Shown in pieces: positions 24,985-32,549 of a DNA stretch of 38,754 bases. A model generated the notes under the pieces. The model was given only the letters and a program-made list of their open reading frames with translations. It was not told the origin of the DNA and ran no database searches. The DNA lies in NCBI GenBank assembly GCA_002471975.1, contig DKQZ01000092.1, forward strand, positions 4,215-42,968. Direction: 5' to 3'. Each line of letters starts with the position of its first letter. The first letter of the stretch is position 1. Source of the stretch: Dialister sp. UBA7295 (GTDB taxonomy: Bacteria > Bacillota > Negativicutes > Veillonellales > Dialisteraceae). A program made the position numbers and the translations under genes.

Positions 24985-25236
24985 TTATTTCAGGAATGGG
25001 TTAGCGAATACGAGTACGAGTGCGATAACGACTGCAATAATCGGAATAGATTCGATAAGGCCGATAGCAACCAGCATGTTGGTGAACAGTTTATCAGCGA
25101 GTTCCGGCTGACGGGTCATGCCATCGATAGCATGGATTGCGGCGCGGGCATCGTTTACGGATGCGGTAATAGCGCAAACTGCTGCAATAACGGTTGCTGC
25201 GATAAGGGAATACTGGGCGATAAGAGTCTGATCCAT
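24985..25236 (-). CDS. atpE: ATP synthase F0 subunit c (atypical, two-carboxylate-like)
   Basis: 83-aa hairpin of two membrane helices around the RQPE loop (residues 42-45). Helix 2 has the ion-binding Glu62 followed by Ser63 and Pro65. Aligned without gaps on RQPE to well-known c subunits, helix 1 lacks the G-x-G-x-G-x-G packing motif; those positions are Ala22-region residues Thr, Ser, Asn and Ala. Asp29 falls at the place of Gln32 of the Ilyobacter Na+ enzyme, 13 residues before the loop Arg. Asp29 plus Glu62-Ser63 resembles the two-carboxylate motif known from the Fusobacterium Na+ rotor. Na+ coupling is an inference. Confidence 0.93.
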   Translation of the reverse strand: MDQTLIAQYSLIAATVIAAVCAITASVNDARAAIHAIDGMTRQPELADKLFTNMLVAIGLIESIPIIAVVIALVLVFANPFLK

Positions 25237-25362
25237 GATAATAATTCCTCCTGAGAATTAATTTAAATTTGCCGGACGAGGTCGGTGCCTGAATGGATAT
25301 GGGCCGTTTGGACGGACGGTGCCGTGCCGTTTATTATGCAGCGGCGCTGCGCTCCACCAAAG

Positions 25363-26028
25363 TTAGAGAGATTCTCTGATATACACAGAGGAAAGGGTGG
25401 TGAAAATATACGCCTGAACCAGGCCTACGAACAAACTGAAGGCGATCCAGATGATAGGTACAATCGGCGGGCAGAGGAAATACAGGATTTCCAGCAGGAT
25501 TTCGCCTGCGAGAATGTTGCCAAATAGACGCATTGCCAGCGTAACCGGTTTCGAAATCTCTTCGATGGCATTCATGACAATGAACACGGGGAACGGCTTG
25601 AAGAAATGGGCAATCCATTTACCGAAGCCCTTGTTCTTGATGTAATAGAAATGAATCATTACAGAGCTTCCAAGTGCCAGACCCAGCGTGGTATTGACGT
25701 CATTGGTCGGAGATGCTGTCAGATGCGCAGTCGGGAGCAGACCCAGCTGGTTGGCCGTGAAGATGAACAGGAAGAATGTCAGAAGGACATTGATGACCTG
25801 ACGGTACTTCGGCCCCGTATTTGACCTGAACTGGCTGCAGAGAGCATCGAATACAATTTCAATGAGGCTCTGCCACCGGCCCGGAATCAGCTTGTTCGTA
25901 CCACGAGTCGCGGCAAATACGGCAATGAAAACTATAAGTGCAGTAAGCCATGTGGTAAAGATGGTATCCATATTGACGGACAAGCCAAAAAGCTGCGCCA
26001 CAACGTGTGTACCTGTGTGCAGATGCAT
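25363..26028 (-). CDS. atpB: ATP synthase F0 subunit a
   Basis: 221-aa multi-helix stator channel. The conserved EEISKPVTLAMRLFGNILAGE region holds the essential Arg (MRLFGN). I chose ATG 26028 (MHLHTGTHVV), which follows AAGGGGGTGAG; the frame is open to 26061. It lies between atpI and atpE. Confidence 0.95.
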   Translation of the reverse strand: MHLHTGTHVVAQLFGLSVNMDTIFTTWLTALIVFIAVFAATRGTNKLIPGRWQSLIEIVFDALCSQFRSNTGPKYRQVINVLLTFFLFIFTANQLGLLPTAHLTASPTNDVNTTLGLALGSSVMIHFYYIKNKGFGKWIAHFFKPFPVFIVMNAIEEISKPVTLAMRLFGNILAGEILLEILYFLCPPIVPIIWIAFSLFVGLVQAYIFTTLSSVYIRESL

Positions 26029-26067
26029 AATCTCACCCCCTTCCTCTTGCAATGACTTCAAGAAAAT

Positions 26068-26448
26068 CTATTTCTTAATTAAACTGGCCAGGCGTTCCGT
26101 GAGGGACGCGATGGGCAGAGTAAGTAAGCCGCCTAAATACCCGAAAATATTGAACGGGCTGAAAATGACCGCCAGAGCGGAAAGGATTTCCAGAAAAAAT
26201 CTCGACGTGGTGTACATAAGGAGATGATGGCCCAGATAGGTTGCATCCCTGCCATCTGCCATCCACTTGTTATATCGTATTTCCAGAACTTTATAGAACA
26301 GGACGTGAAACAGGGCTCCAAGTGCCCAGCCTGCAGACCAGGTCCAGTCCATAAAAAGAAAGAGGACCGCCGCACCGGCTATGCAGTAAGCCAGCAGGAA
26401 CTTCGTTATGCGGGCCGCATAATTTGGAAATGCCATGTCCACTTTCAT
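26068..26448 (-). CDS. atpI: ATP synthase subunit I
   Basis: 126-aa membrane protein with about four hydrophobic helices, helping assembly of the c-ring in related systems. Weakly conserved at sequence level; assignment rests on its position before atpB, size and topology. The ATG is 1 nt after the atpZ stop. Confidence 0.8.
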   Translation of the reverse strand: MKVDMAFPNYAARITKFLLAYCIAGAAVLFLFMDWTWSAGWALGALFHVLFYKVLEIRYNKWMADGRDATYLGHHLLMYTTSRFFLEILSALAVIFSPFNIFGYLGGLLTLPIASLTERLASLIKK

Positions 26449-26449
26449 A

Positions 26450-26689
26450 CTATTTCTTCCCTACTATCTGTTTAATGACGGAATACAGCCCTGAAAGGGC
26501 ACCCATGACGGAGAGAAAAATGGTGCCAAACGGGCTGCTGTCAAAAAATTCATCACATTTGAGGCCCAGCCAGACGCCAAGGGCAATGGAAATCAGCATG
26601 GTCACACCGGCCCCCGACGCCACTGCGATGCCATGCAGCGGATGCCAGTCGTCTTCCGGTTCCTGATCCCTGTTTTTCCCCTTTTCCAT
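26450..26689 (-). CDS. atpZ: AtpZ/AtpI family protein
   Basis: 79-aa protein with a charged N-terminus (MEKGKNRDQEPEDDW) and two membrane helices with Gly-rich first helix (GVTMLISIALGVWLGLKCDEFF), matching AtpZ/AtpI proteins found at the head of atp operons and linked to Mg2+/Ca2+ transport or assembly. I chose ATG 26689, 7 nt after GGAG; a GTG at 26719 lacks a ribosome site. Confidence 0.8.
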   Translation of the reverse strand: MEKGKNRDQEPEDDWHPLHGIAVASGAGVTMLISIALGVWLGLKCDEFFDSSPFGTIFLSVMGALSGLYSVIKQIVGKK

Positions 26690-26778
26690 GTCCTTTCTCC
26701 ACTGTTTCCCCGGCTTCACCGCCGGATAGCGTCTGTAAAATTGGGCACGTTAAACACAAATCGGTTTTATTCTTAAAC

Positions 26779-26784
26779 AGTATA
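26779..26784 (-). promoter_or_regulatory. Extended -10 promoter of the atp operon
   Basis: On the minus strand TGG-TATACT is an extended -10 element between wecB and atpZ, about 90 nt before the atpZ start. No strong -35 is visible, so readthrough from wecB may also contribute. Confidence 0.4.
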
Positions 26785-26796
26785 CCATACTGATTG

Positions 26797-27939
26797 TTAC
26801 TTGGCTATAAATTTAGTGGGTTTTTTATCCGATAATCCTTCAATCCACAAAAGGGCGGAGGCGATGCGTTCTGCGGACTTTCCATCGCCATAAGGATTGA
26901 CTGCTTCCGCCATGGCCCTGTATTCTTTCTCATCGGTGAGGAGTTTGTATGCGGTATCAAAAACCTTATTTTCATCGGTTCCCACCAGTTTTACAGTACC
27001 TGCCTGGACGGCTTCCGGCCGTTCTGTCGTATCCCGGAGGACAAGGACCGGTTTGCCGAGAGACGGCGCTTCTTCCTGGATTCCGCCGGAATCAGTGAGG
27101 ACGATGGCGGACCGGGCCATGAGATTGGTGAATGGTTCATATTCCATGGGGTCCACCAGATGGATGCCTTTGATTCCTTCCAATTCTTCCTCTACGGCTT
27201 CCCTGACTTTTGGATTCCGGTGAACCGGAAAGACCACTTCCGTATCCGGAATGGCTTCCACCAGTCTCCGGAGTGCCCGATATACATGGTGCATGGGGTC
27301 GCCCAGATTTTCCCGTCTGTGGGTGGTGACCAGAATGACTCTTTTATGTTCTTCGATGGCTTCGATTTCCGGATCTTCAAAGTGGTAATCTTTCTTTACC
27401 GTATGGAGAAGCGCATCGATGACCGTATTTCCTACCACGAAAATGGAGGAGTCTTTTTTGTTCTCACGAAGGAGATTCTGTCTTGCCGTTTCGGTAGGCG
27501 CAAAGTTCACATTGGCAAGAACGCCGGTGAGCTGACGGTTCGCTTCTTCCGGCCAGGGGGAAAGGAGATTTCCCGTACGGAGGCCTGCTTCCACATGGGC
27601 CACCTTGATCTGCTGATAGAAAGCGGCAAGGGCTGCAGTAAAAGTCGTAGTCGTATCGCCGTGAACCAGGACATAGTCCGGCTTTTCCTTTGACAGCACT
27701 TCTTCCAGTCCCCGAAGCACCCGGGCCGTAATGTCGTAAAGGGTCTGACCGCTCTTCATGATATCCAGGTCGTAATCCACAGGAAGATGGAAGAGGTCCA
27801 CCACCTGATCCAGCATTTCACGATGCTGGGCGGTGAGGCATACCTTCGTCTCTATTTCCTTGTGTTTCAGAAGTTCTTTCACCACCGGCGCCATTTTGAT
27901 GGCTTCCGGACGGGTGCCGAAAATCGTCATTACTTTCAT
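26797..27939 (-). CDS. wecB: UDP-N-acetylglucosamine 2-epimerase (non-hydrolysing)
   Basis: 380-aa enzyme converting UDP-GlcNAc to UDP-ManNAc for surface polysaccharide or linkage-unit synthesis. Family motifs: GTRPEAIKMAPV at the N-terminus, HGDTTTT, ETGLR-type VEAGLRTGN, TTHRRENLG, and TDSGGIQEEAPSLGKPVLVLRDTTERPE near the C-terminus. The start follows AGAAGGT. It lies 25 nt downstream of wecA, so the two form an operon. wecB upstream of atp genes is a common order in Firmicutes; no functional link is implied. The name mnaA is equally valid. Confidence 0.96.
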   Translation of the reverse strand: MKVMTIFGTRPEAIKMAPVVKELLKHKEIETKVCLTAQHREMLDQVVDLFHLPVDYDLDIMKSGQTLYDITARVLRGLEEVLSKEKPDYVLVHGDTTTTFTAALAAFYQQIKVAHVEAGLRTGNLLSPWPEEANRQLTGVLANVNFAPTETARQNLLRENKKDSSIFVVGNTVIDALLHTVKKDYHFEDPEIEAIEEHKRVILVTTHRRENLGDPMHHVYRALRRLVEAIPDTEVVFPVHRNPKVREAVEEELEGIKGIHLVDPMEYEPFTNLMARSAIVLTDSGGIQEEAPSLGKPVLVLRDTTERPEAVQAGTVKLVGTDENKVFDTAYKLLTDEKEYRAMAEAVNPYGDGKSAERIASALLWIEGLSDKKPTKFIAK

Positions 27940-27964
27940 GGTTTACCTTCTTTTTAGAAATAAC

Positions 27965-29131
27965 TCAGAGCGGATTCTTCCACCGGGGAGGCTGCATTTC
28001 TTCCTTCTCCCCTTCCCTGTCGTCTTTGACAGCTTCTTTCACTTCTTCTTTTATTTTATCCTTATTATGTAAAGCTTCTTCTTTCTTCTTCTGTTCCATC
28101 TGATAGGGGGAAGGAACAATTTCCTTCATGACCCCCAGCTTTCTCGCCCAGAGGAGGAAAAGGATGAGGGCAATCAGCACCAGGACGCCGCCAATCAAAG
28201 TCCGGATGTGAATGACCAGGAGGGCCAGGCAGGCGAAGAATGCGGTCAGTCCATACATGATGAGGACCACCTGCTTCTGGGTAAGCCCTTTGGCCAGGAG
28301 ACGGTGGTGGAGATGATTCTTATCCGGCGAAAAAATCGGTACTCCCGAAGACTTTCTACGGATAATAGCAAGGAATGTATCTGTAATCGGTACAGCCAAA
28401 GCCAGGAGAGGAACTACTAAAACGGCAGCAGCTGCAGTTTTCATATTTCCCATCACGGAGACAGAGGCAATCACATAACCCAGGAACATGGATCCCGTAT
28501 CGCCCATGAATATTTTTGCAGGATTGAAATTATACTGAAGAAATGCGAGGCATGCCCCAGTCATGGCTGCCATGGCAGCCGCAGCCGTCCACTGACCCAT
28601 CTGGAATGCAAGAAGAGCAATAGCAATAGAGGCAATTGTTGCAATTCCTGCTGCGAGACCATCCAGACCATCGATCAGATTTACCGTATTGATGAAACCG
28701 ATAATCCAGAAAATCGTAAGAGGAATGGAAATAAAAATCGGCAGATAGATGATACCAAGCCTCGGGATGTGAATCCAGTCGATATTGATATTGAAGATAA
28801 TAACAGGAATGGCAGCTGCGATAATCTGACCCAGAAGTTTTACTTTTGGCGGAAGTGATACGACGTCATCAGCTATGCCCACGATAATGAGAAAAGTGGC
28901 GCCCAGCATGATCCCTACCATTTCATAAGTAAAGCCCACAGTGGTGATAATGGAAACCATGAATCCCGCATAAATGGCAAGGCCTCCCAGTCGGGGAATG
29001 AGTCCATGATGCACTTTTCTCGCATCCGGCTTATCCACCGCGCCAATGGAAATGGCCAGCTTCTTCACCACCGGAGTGAGCAGGAAAGTCACGATCAGTG
29101 CCGCAAGGAACGTGAACGCATAGGCGAACAA
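27965..29131 (-). CDS. wecA: Undecaprenyl-phosphate GlcNAc-1-phosphate transferase (WecA/TagO family)
   Basis: 388-aa polytopic membrane enzyme loading GlcNAc-1-P on undecaprenyl phosphate. Motifs: DKPDARKVHHGLIPRLGG, DD in GIADDVVS, NLIDGLDGLAAG, GDTGSMFLG and the cytoplasmic HLHHRLLAKG. The C-terminus has an unusual charged tail of about 50 residues (KKKEEALHNKDKIKEEVKEA...). I chose TTG 29131 because AGGAGGTG lies 5 nt before it; the TTG at 29155 would put that ribosome site inside the gene. A minus-strand promoter lies at 29157-29186. Confidence 0.95.
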   Translation of the reverse strand: MFAYAFTFLAALIVTFLLTPVVKKLAISIGAVDKPDARKVHHGLIPRLGGLAIYAGFMVSIITTVGFTYEMVGIMLGATFLIIVGIADDVVSLPPKVKLLGQIIAAAIPVIIFNINIDWIHIPRLGIIYLPIFISIPLTIFWIIGFINTVNLIDGLDGLAAGIATIASIAIALLAFQMGQWTAAAAMAAMTGACLAFLQYNFNPAKIFMGDTGSMFLGYVIASVSVMGNMKTAAAAVLVVPLLALAVPITDTFLAIIRRKSSGVPIFSPDKNHLHHRLLAKGLTQKQVVLIMYGLTAFFACLALLVIHIRTLIGGVLVLIALILFLLWARKLGVMKEIVPSPYQMEQKKKEEALHNKDKIKEEVKEAVKDDREGEKEEMQPPRWKNPL

Positions 29132-29156
29132 CGTAACACCTCCTAAAAAAGACAAT

Positions 29157-29186
29157 ACTATATGGTTATTCTATCATAAGACACAA
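29157..29186 (-). promoter_or_regulatory. Promoter of wecA-wecB
   Basis: TTGTGT (29181-29186), 18-nt spacer, TATAGT (29157-29162), just upstream of the AGGAGGTG ribosome site. Confidence 0.6.
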
Positions 29187-29288
29187 TACCATGGAAATAG
29201 AAAAATCATGGGCATTTTGTAAGGATTGTATAAAGGATGAAAAACAAAATACGACATACTTCTATGCGGAACTTTCTTAAAAAACAAC

Positions 29289-29523
29289 TTTTGAATCGGG
29301 AGTATCGGGGCAGTCGGGAGTATCGGGGCTATCGGGAAGGATATGGTTGGCTTCGCCAACCAATTTATATAGTGCGCTTCGCGCACGGCCTTTGGCTCTC
29401 ATTGAACATGAAAAATATTTTACCCCGCCTGTGCACAGCCCCATATAAACTCGTGACCCGTCAGGGACACACCTTCCCGAGACTCCCGATACCCCCGGCA
29501 CTCCCGACATTCCCGATTCAAAA
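29289..29523 (+). repeat. Family A element with 12-bp perfect terminal inverted repeats
   Basis: TTTTGAATCGGG (29289-29300) and CCCGATTCAAAA (29512-29523) bound a 235-bp element. Inside each end are inverted short tandem units of TATCGGG/CTCCCGA type with about 9-nt spacing. The core has GGATATGG-TTGGC-TTC-GCCAA-CC-AATTTATATAGTGCGC, TTCGCGCACGGCC, CGCCTGTGCACAGCCCCATATAAA, and GTGACCCGTCAGGGACAC followed by CCTTCCCG. It has no ORF, so if mobile it would be non-autonomous. Confidence 0.8.
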
Positions 29524-29566
29524 GCTGCTCCTCTTAAAGTTTCTTTTTCTTCTATCAAAGTTAAAA

Positions 29567-29595
29567 ATGACAATCCCCACATTCCATGTTACTAT
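29567..29595 (+). promoter_or_regulatory. Promoter of the C26 amidotransferase gene
   Basis: ATGACA (29567-29572), 17-nt spacer, TACTAT (29590-29595), about 28 nt before the start. Confidence 0.55.
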
Positions 29596-29623
29596 GAATA
29601 AAAAGTACCAAGGAGGAATTTCC

Positions 29624-30364
29624 ATGCGTAAACCGATTGCTGCCGTTACGGCTGATATCCTTCTCGCCGATTTGAAGCCCATGAATCAGAAGATGGCCGC
29701 CTATGCGCCCCGGCCCCTTCTGGACGCCCTGGGGCGGGCAGGGCTTATGCCCATCGTCCTTCCCTATAACGATTATATGAAGCCGGAAGATTTCATTAAT
29801 ACCTTCGATGCGTTAGTACTTCCCGGAGGGCTCAATCCCACGCCCCGGCTTTACGGGGAGGAACCGCTCTGGTGCATCGGGCCCACTTTCCTCAAACGGG
29901 ACCTCTTTGAGGCAGGCCTCATCAAAGCCTGTATTTCCAGAGGGAAGCCCATCCTTGGCATCTGCCGGGGTATGCAGATTTTGAATGCCGTCCTGGGCGG
30001 CACACTCTGGCAGGACATGACGAAACAGAATCCGAAGCTTTACATCCAGCACATGCAGAAAGCGCCGGAAAACATCCCTACCCATTATATAGAAATAGAA
30101 AAAGAAAGCCGTCTCCACAAAGTCCTTGGCGACGGGCTCTATGTCAATTCGTACCATAAAGAGGGCATCAAAAAACTGTCTCCCCTCCTCCGGGAAACAG
30201 CCCACTCCGCCGACGGCCTTATCGAAGGCGTGGAAAGTATAGAAAATGAACTGATCTGCGGAGTCCAGTGGCATCCGGAACTGATGGAGCCAGAGCTTAT
30301 GGATCCGCTGTTTAAGGCATTTGCGGAGAAAGCGAGCCGGGAGCGTTTAGCCGTTAGCCGCTAG
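29624..30364 (+). CDS. Class C26 glutamine amidotransferase-like hydrolase (gamma-glutamyl-gamma-aminobutyrate hydrolase family)
   Basis: 246-aa cytoplasmic hydrolase. The nucleophile elbow is GICRGMQ with Cys114, preceded by LVLPGGLNP and the family GE-P-x-x-x-x-D segment (KRDLFEAGLIKA); the catalytic His-Pro-Glu is in VQWHPE near residue 222. Members cleave gamma-glutamyl bonds (PuuD type) or act on glutathione-like compounds. I chose ATG 29624 after AAGGAGGAA; the frame is open far upstream but that part is repeat DNA. The last six codons and the stop lie in a TTAGCCG heptamer array, so the native C-terminus has been replaced or extended. Confidence 0.9.
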   Translation: MRKPIAAVTADILLADLKPMNQKMAAYAPRPLLDALGRAGLMPIVLPYNDYMKPEDFINTFDALVLPGGLNPTPRLYGEEPLWCIGPTFLKRDLFEAGLIKACISRGKPILGICRGMQILNAVLGGTLWQDMTKQNPKLYIQHMQKAPENIPTHYIEIEKESRLHKVLGDGLYVNSYHKEGIKKLSPLLRETAHSADGLIEGVESIENELICGVQWHPELMEPELMDPLFKAFAEKASRERLAVSR

Positions 30365-30399
30365 CCGTTAGCCGCTAGCCGTTAGCCGCTAGCCGTTAG
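30347..30399 (+). repeat. TTAGCCG/CTAGCCG heptamer array overlapping a gene end
   Basis: Units TTAGCCG, TTAGCCG, then CTAGCCG and TTAGCCG alternating, ending TTAG. The alternation gives a 14-nt higher-order period. The TAG of the third unit (30362-30364) is the stop codon of the C26 gene. Confidence 0.9.
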
Positions 30400-30476
30400 A
30401 ATTGAATAATAGTGGTAAGTGTTGGATATGGGATGTACAAAAATAAAAATCATTATTTAAAAACTTTAGGGAAAAT

Positions 30477-30650
30477 AGTTATCAGTTATCAGTTATCAGT
30501 TTGCAGTTGTAGTGGCCGCCTTTTTATAGAGAGCGGCCCTTTTATATAGGGATTTAAACATTTTCAATGAGAACTGCGTATAAAAATGGCCCGCCATCCA
30601 AAGATGCGGGCCTCCTTCACTGATCACTATGAACTGAGAACTGATAACTT
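30477..30650 (+). repeat. Family B element
   Basis: Left arm GTTATCA x3 (30478-30500), right arm GAACTGA-GAACTGA-TAACT (30631-30650), which is its inverted complement type. The core holds GTGGCCGCC...GAGCGGCCC and GGCCCGCC...GCGGGCC stems with T runs, so it could also terminate transcription. No ORF. Remnant GTGGTAAGTGTTGGATATGG of family A lies just before it (30412-30431). Confidence 0.75.
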
Positions 30651-30694
30651 CATAAATTTCGGCAATTCAACATGCTGTGTAATTATTGTACAGC

Positions 30695-30900
30695 TCCAAT
30701 TTATATAGTGCGCCGGCGCACGGCCTTCGGCGTGCAGTCGGTGCTAATGAGCATTTTAAGGCCGCCTGTACATATCCCATATAAAATCTGCGGCCCGTCA
30801 GGGCCGCCGCCTCCCCGCACCCCGCACCCCGAAATCTCGAGACGGTCTGAAAAGCGGCGTGCCGCGGTTTGCTGACTCCCGAATACCGCAGCTGAACAAA
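30695..30900 (+). repeat. Family A element, left arm missing
   Basis: Starts within the core at CCAATTTATATAGTGCGCC and includes GGCGCACGGCC, GTGCTAATGAGCATTTTAAG, CGCCTGTACATATCCCATATAAA, TGCGGCCCGTCAGGGCCGC, an ACCCCGC heptamer arm, GGCGTGCCGCGG and CTGACTCCCGAATACCGCAGC. It ends before the marR terminator. Confidence 0.75.
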
Positions 30901-30928
30901 TCAACCGTCTCTCAAACAGGCAACAAAA

Positions 30929-30955
30929 AATCCACCTGAATCAATCAGGTGGATT
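30929..30955 (-). terminator. Terminator of marR
   Basis: AATCCACCTGA-TTGA-TTCAGGTGGATT type stem followed by T6 on the minus strand, 7 nt beyond the marR stop. Confidence 0.85.
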
Positions 30956-30961
30956 TTCTTC

Positions 30962-31438
30962 CTAATCGGACTGGGTATCCAGATTTTTCATAATCTGCTG
31001 GAGCACGCTCTTAAAGACACGCATATCGCTCTCGGAAACGCCTTCGTAGAAGGACTGATCGAGATCGATAGAGGCTTCCCGGCTGGCCTGCTCTACCTGT
31101 TTTGCTTTTTCTGTCATGTAGAGGCGGTATTTCCGCGCATCATCGGGCACCCTTTCCTTACGGATGAGTCCTTTTTCAATCATGGACTTCACCATGACCG
31201 TAATGGTGGGATTCGTCAGATGGAGATGATCTTCCAGTGTCTTCTGGGTAACCACTTCTTTTTTATGGGTGGACAGGTAGGCGATAATCAGGGACTGCCG
31301 CGCAGTCAAGCCGAATTTCTTCATGATTCCGGACTGCCGGAGCAGCATCTTCTTATGTGCCTGTCCAAGGTTATAAGTCAGTCCCAGTTTGTCACTGTCT
31401 GCCAGATCCCCCGGCCTCAAATGGACCTGTTTCTTCAT
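30962..31438 (-). CDS. MarR family transcriptional regulator
   Basis: 158-aa winged-helix dimeric regulator. The DNA-binding part is at about residues 45-105: TARQSLIIAYLSTHK, TQKTLEDHLHLTNPTITVMVKSM, then the wing IRKERVPDDARKYRLYMTEK with the D-x-R that defines the family. The start ATG follows AAGGTGAGGG. It has its own promoter and a candidate operator (31559-31590). The neighbouring secreted-protein gene on the same strand lies upstream; a direct regulatory target is not evident. Confidence 0.93.
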   Translation of the reverse strand: MKKQVHLRPGDLADSDKLGLTYNLGQAHKKMLLRQSGIMKKFGLTARQSLIIAYLSTHKKEVVTQKTLEDHLHLTNPTITVMVKSMIEKGLIRKERVPDDARKYRLYMTEKAKQVEQASREASIDLDQSFYEGVSESDMRVFKSVLQQIMKNLDTQSD

Positions 31439-31547
31439 ATTCCCTCACCTTGCTTTTTTGTACCGGAAACGACCCGCATTCGTTTCCTTTCCTCCGCTCA
31501 ATCATTAATGCTTCAAACTTTACAAAAAGTTATGCTCTCATATCATA

Positions 31548-31577
31548 ATTATACAACCTGCCAATCAGCTGCGTCAA
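31548..31577 (-). promoter_or_regulatory. Promoter of marR
   Basis: TTGACG (31572-31577), 18-nt spacer, TATAAT (31548-31553) on the minus strand. The leader before the gene is about 105 nt. Confidence 0.65.
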
Positions 31578-31590
31578 AAGCAAATTGGCA
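31559..31590. promoter_or_regulatory. Inverted repeat overlapping the marR promoter
   Basis: TGCCAAT (31559-31565) and ATTGGCA (31584-31590) form a perfect 7-bp inverted repeat spanning the -35 of the marR promoter; a candidate MarR autoregulatory site. Confidence 0.4.
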
Positions 31591-31643
31591 AATTTAATGG
31601 TTAAGATAAAGAATTCTTTTATAGGGGGATAAACCTTTCATTT

Positions 31644-32045
31644 TTAATATCGCGGCCGGATATCTTCCAGGATTTCCCGGACCTGCCAGTGGTCATCCCT
31701 GTCTATGAAAGCACGAAATTTCTTTTCTCCCAGCTCAATGAGGAAATAGATTTCCCCCATTCCTTCCCGTTTCACTACGGAAAAATGGCTTCCATTGACA
31801 TGATACCGTTCCTGCCATACCACCTGACGCCCCTGGCGGATTGTCAGGATTTCCGCACCTTCTGACGAAGTCCCGGCAAATTCAACGAGCCGCCCGAAGC
31901 CGTCATCGAAAATAAAGGATGACTCTTTCCGGGCTTCCTCCTTCAGGACTCCGGACCAGGGTCTCCCATCGGAAACGTCTGCCGCCATGGAAACTGCCGG
32001 AAGGAAAAGCAATGATACCAGGGCTGCCAAAATCTTCCGTTTCAT
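31644..32045 (-). CDS. Small secreted protein of unknown function
   Basis: 133-aa protein with a Sec signal peptide: MKRKILAALVSLLFLPAVSMA followed by ADV, with cleavage likely after A-x-A-like SMA. The mature part is small and beta-rich in look (FIFDDGFGRLVEFAG, EILTIRQGRQVVWQERY, FSVVKREGMGEIYFLIELG). I chose ATG 32045, 6 nt after GAGGG; an in-frame ATG at 32081 would bury the signal peptide. No family recognised. Confidence 0.7.
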   Translation of the reverse strand: MKRKILAALVSLLFLPAVSMAADVSDGRPWSGVLKEEARKESSFIFDDGFGRLVEFAGTSSEGAEILTIRQGRQVVWQERYHVNGSHFSVVKREGMGEIYFLIELGEKKFRAFIDRDDHWQVREILEDIRPRY

Positions 32046-32193
32046 AAGAACCCTCTTCTGATGGAAACCTCTCTCTATCAATTATAAAGCATGGCACCGG
32101 TTTATAAAAGTAAAATTTGTGAGAAGAAGGAATAACGAAATGCGGAAATCATGTTAAGAATCCAGCCGTTAGATACAGGTGAACAGGAGGATG

Positions 32194-32343
32194 ATAGTTA
32201 ATAGTTAATAGTTATCAGTTATCCGTGTCTCACAGGAGATGAAAGACCATTTTCCCAACAAACCGAAAATTTCTCAGCTCTGTGAAATACAGTTTCCTGC
32301 TATATGTTCGTCCTGAGAACTGCGAACTGATAACTGTTAACTT
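32194..32343 (+). repeat. Family B element, copy 3
   Basis: Left arm GTTAATA GTTAATA GTTATCA GTTATC (32196-32223) and right arm GAACTGC GAACTGA TAACTGT TAACTT. The core begins GTGTCTCACAGGAGATGA and resembles the next copy, which is in direct orientation. Confidence 0.75.
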
Positions 32344-32377
32344 CTACTTGCAGTCATATCTTCATAAATCCGGAATT

Positions 32378-32504
32378 CAGTTATCAGTTATCAGTGTCTC
32401 ACAGGAGATGATAAACTATTTTTCAACAGACTGATCATTTCTCATCCTGTATAAAACATCGTTTTCCACAATATGTTTGCACTGAGAACTGTGAACTGAG
32501 AACT
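32378..32504 (+). repeat. Family B element, copy 4
   Basis: Left arm GTTATCA x2, core GTGTCTCACAGGAGATGA..ACTATTTTTCAACAG..CATTTCTC..., right arm GAACTGT GAACTGA GAACT. It is a diverged direct repeat of 32194-32343; together they fill the gap between the secreted-protein and GNAT genes. Confidence 0.75.
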
Positions 32505-32549
32505 TTCACTTCCAGTTATCCTTTCGGAAAACAAGCTGCCCTGCTTTGA

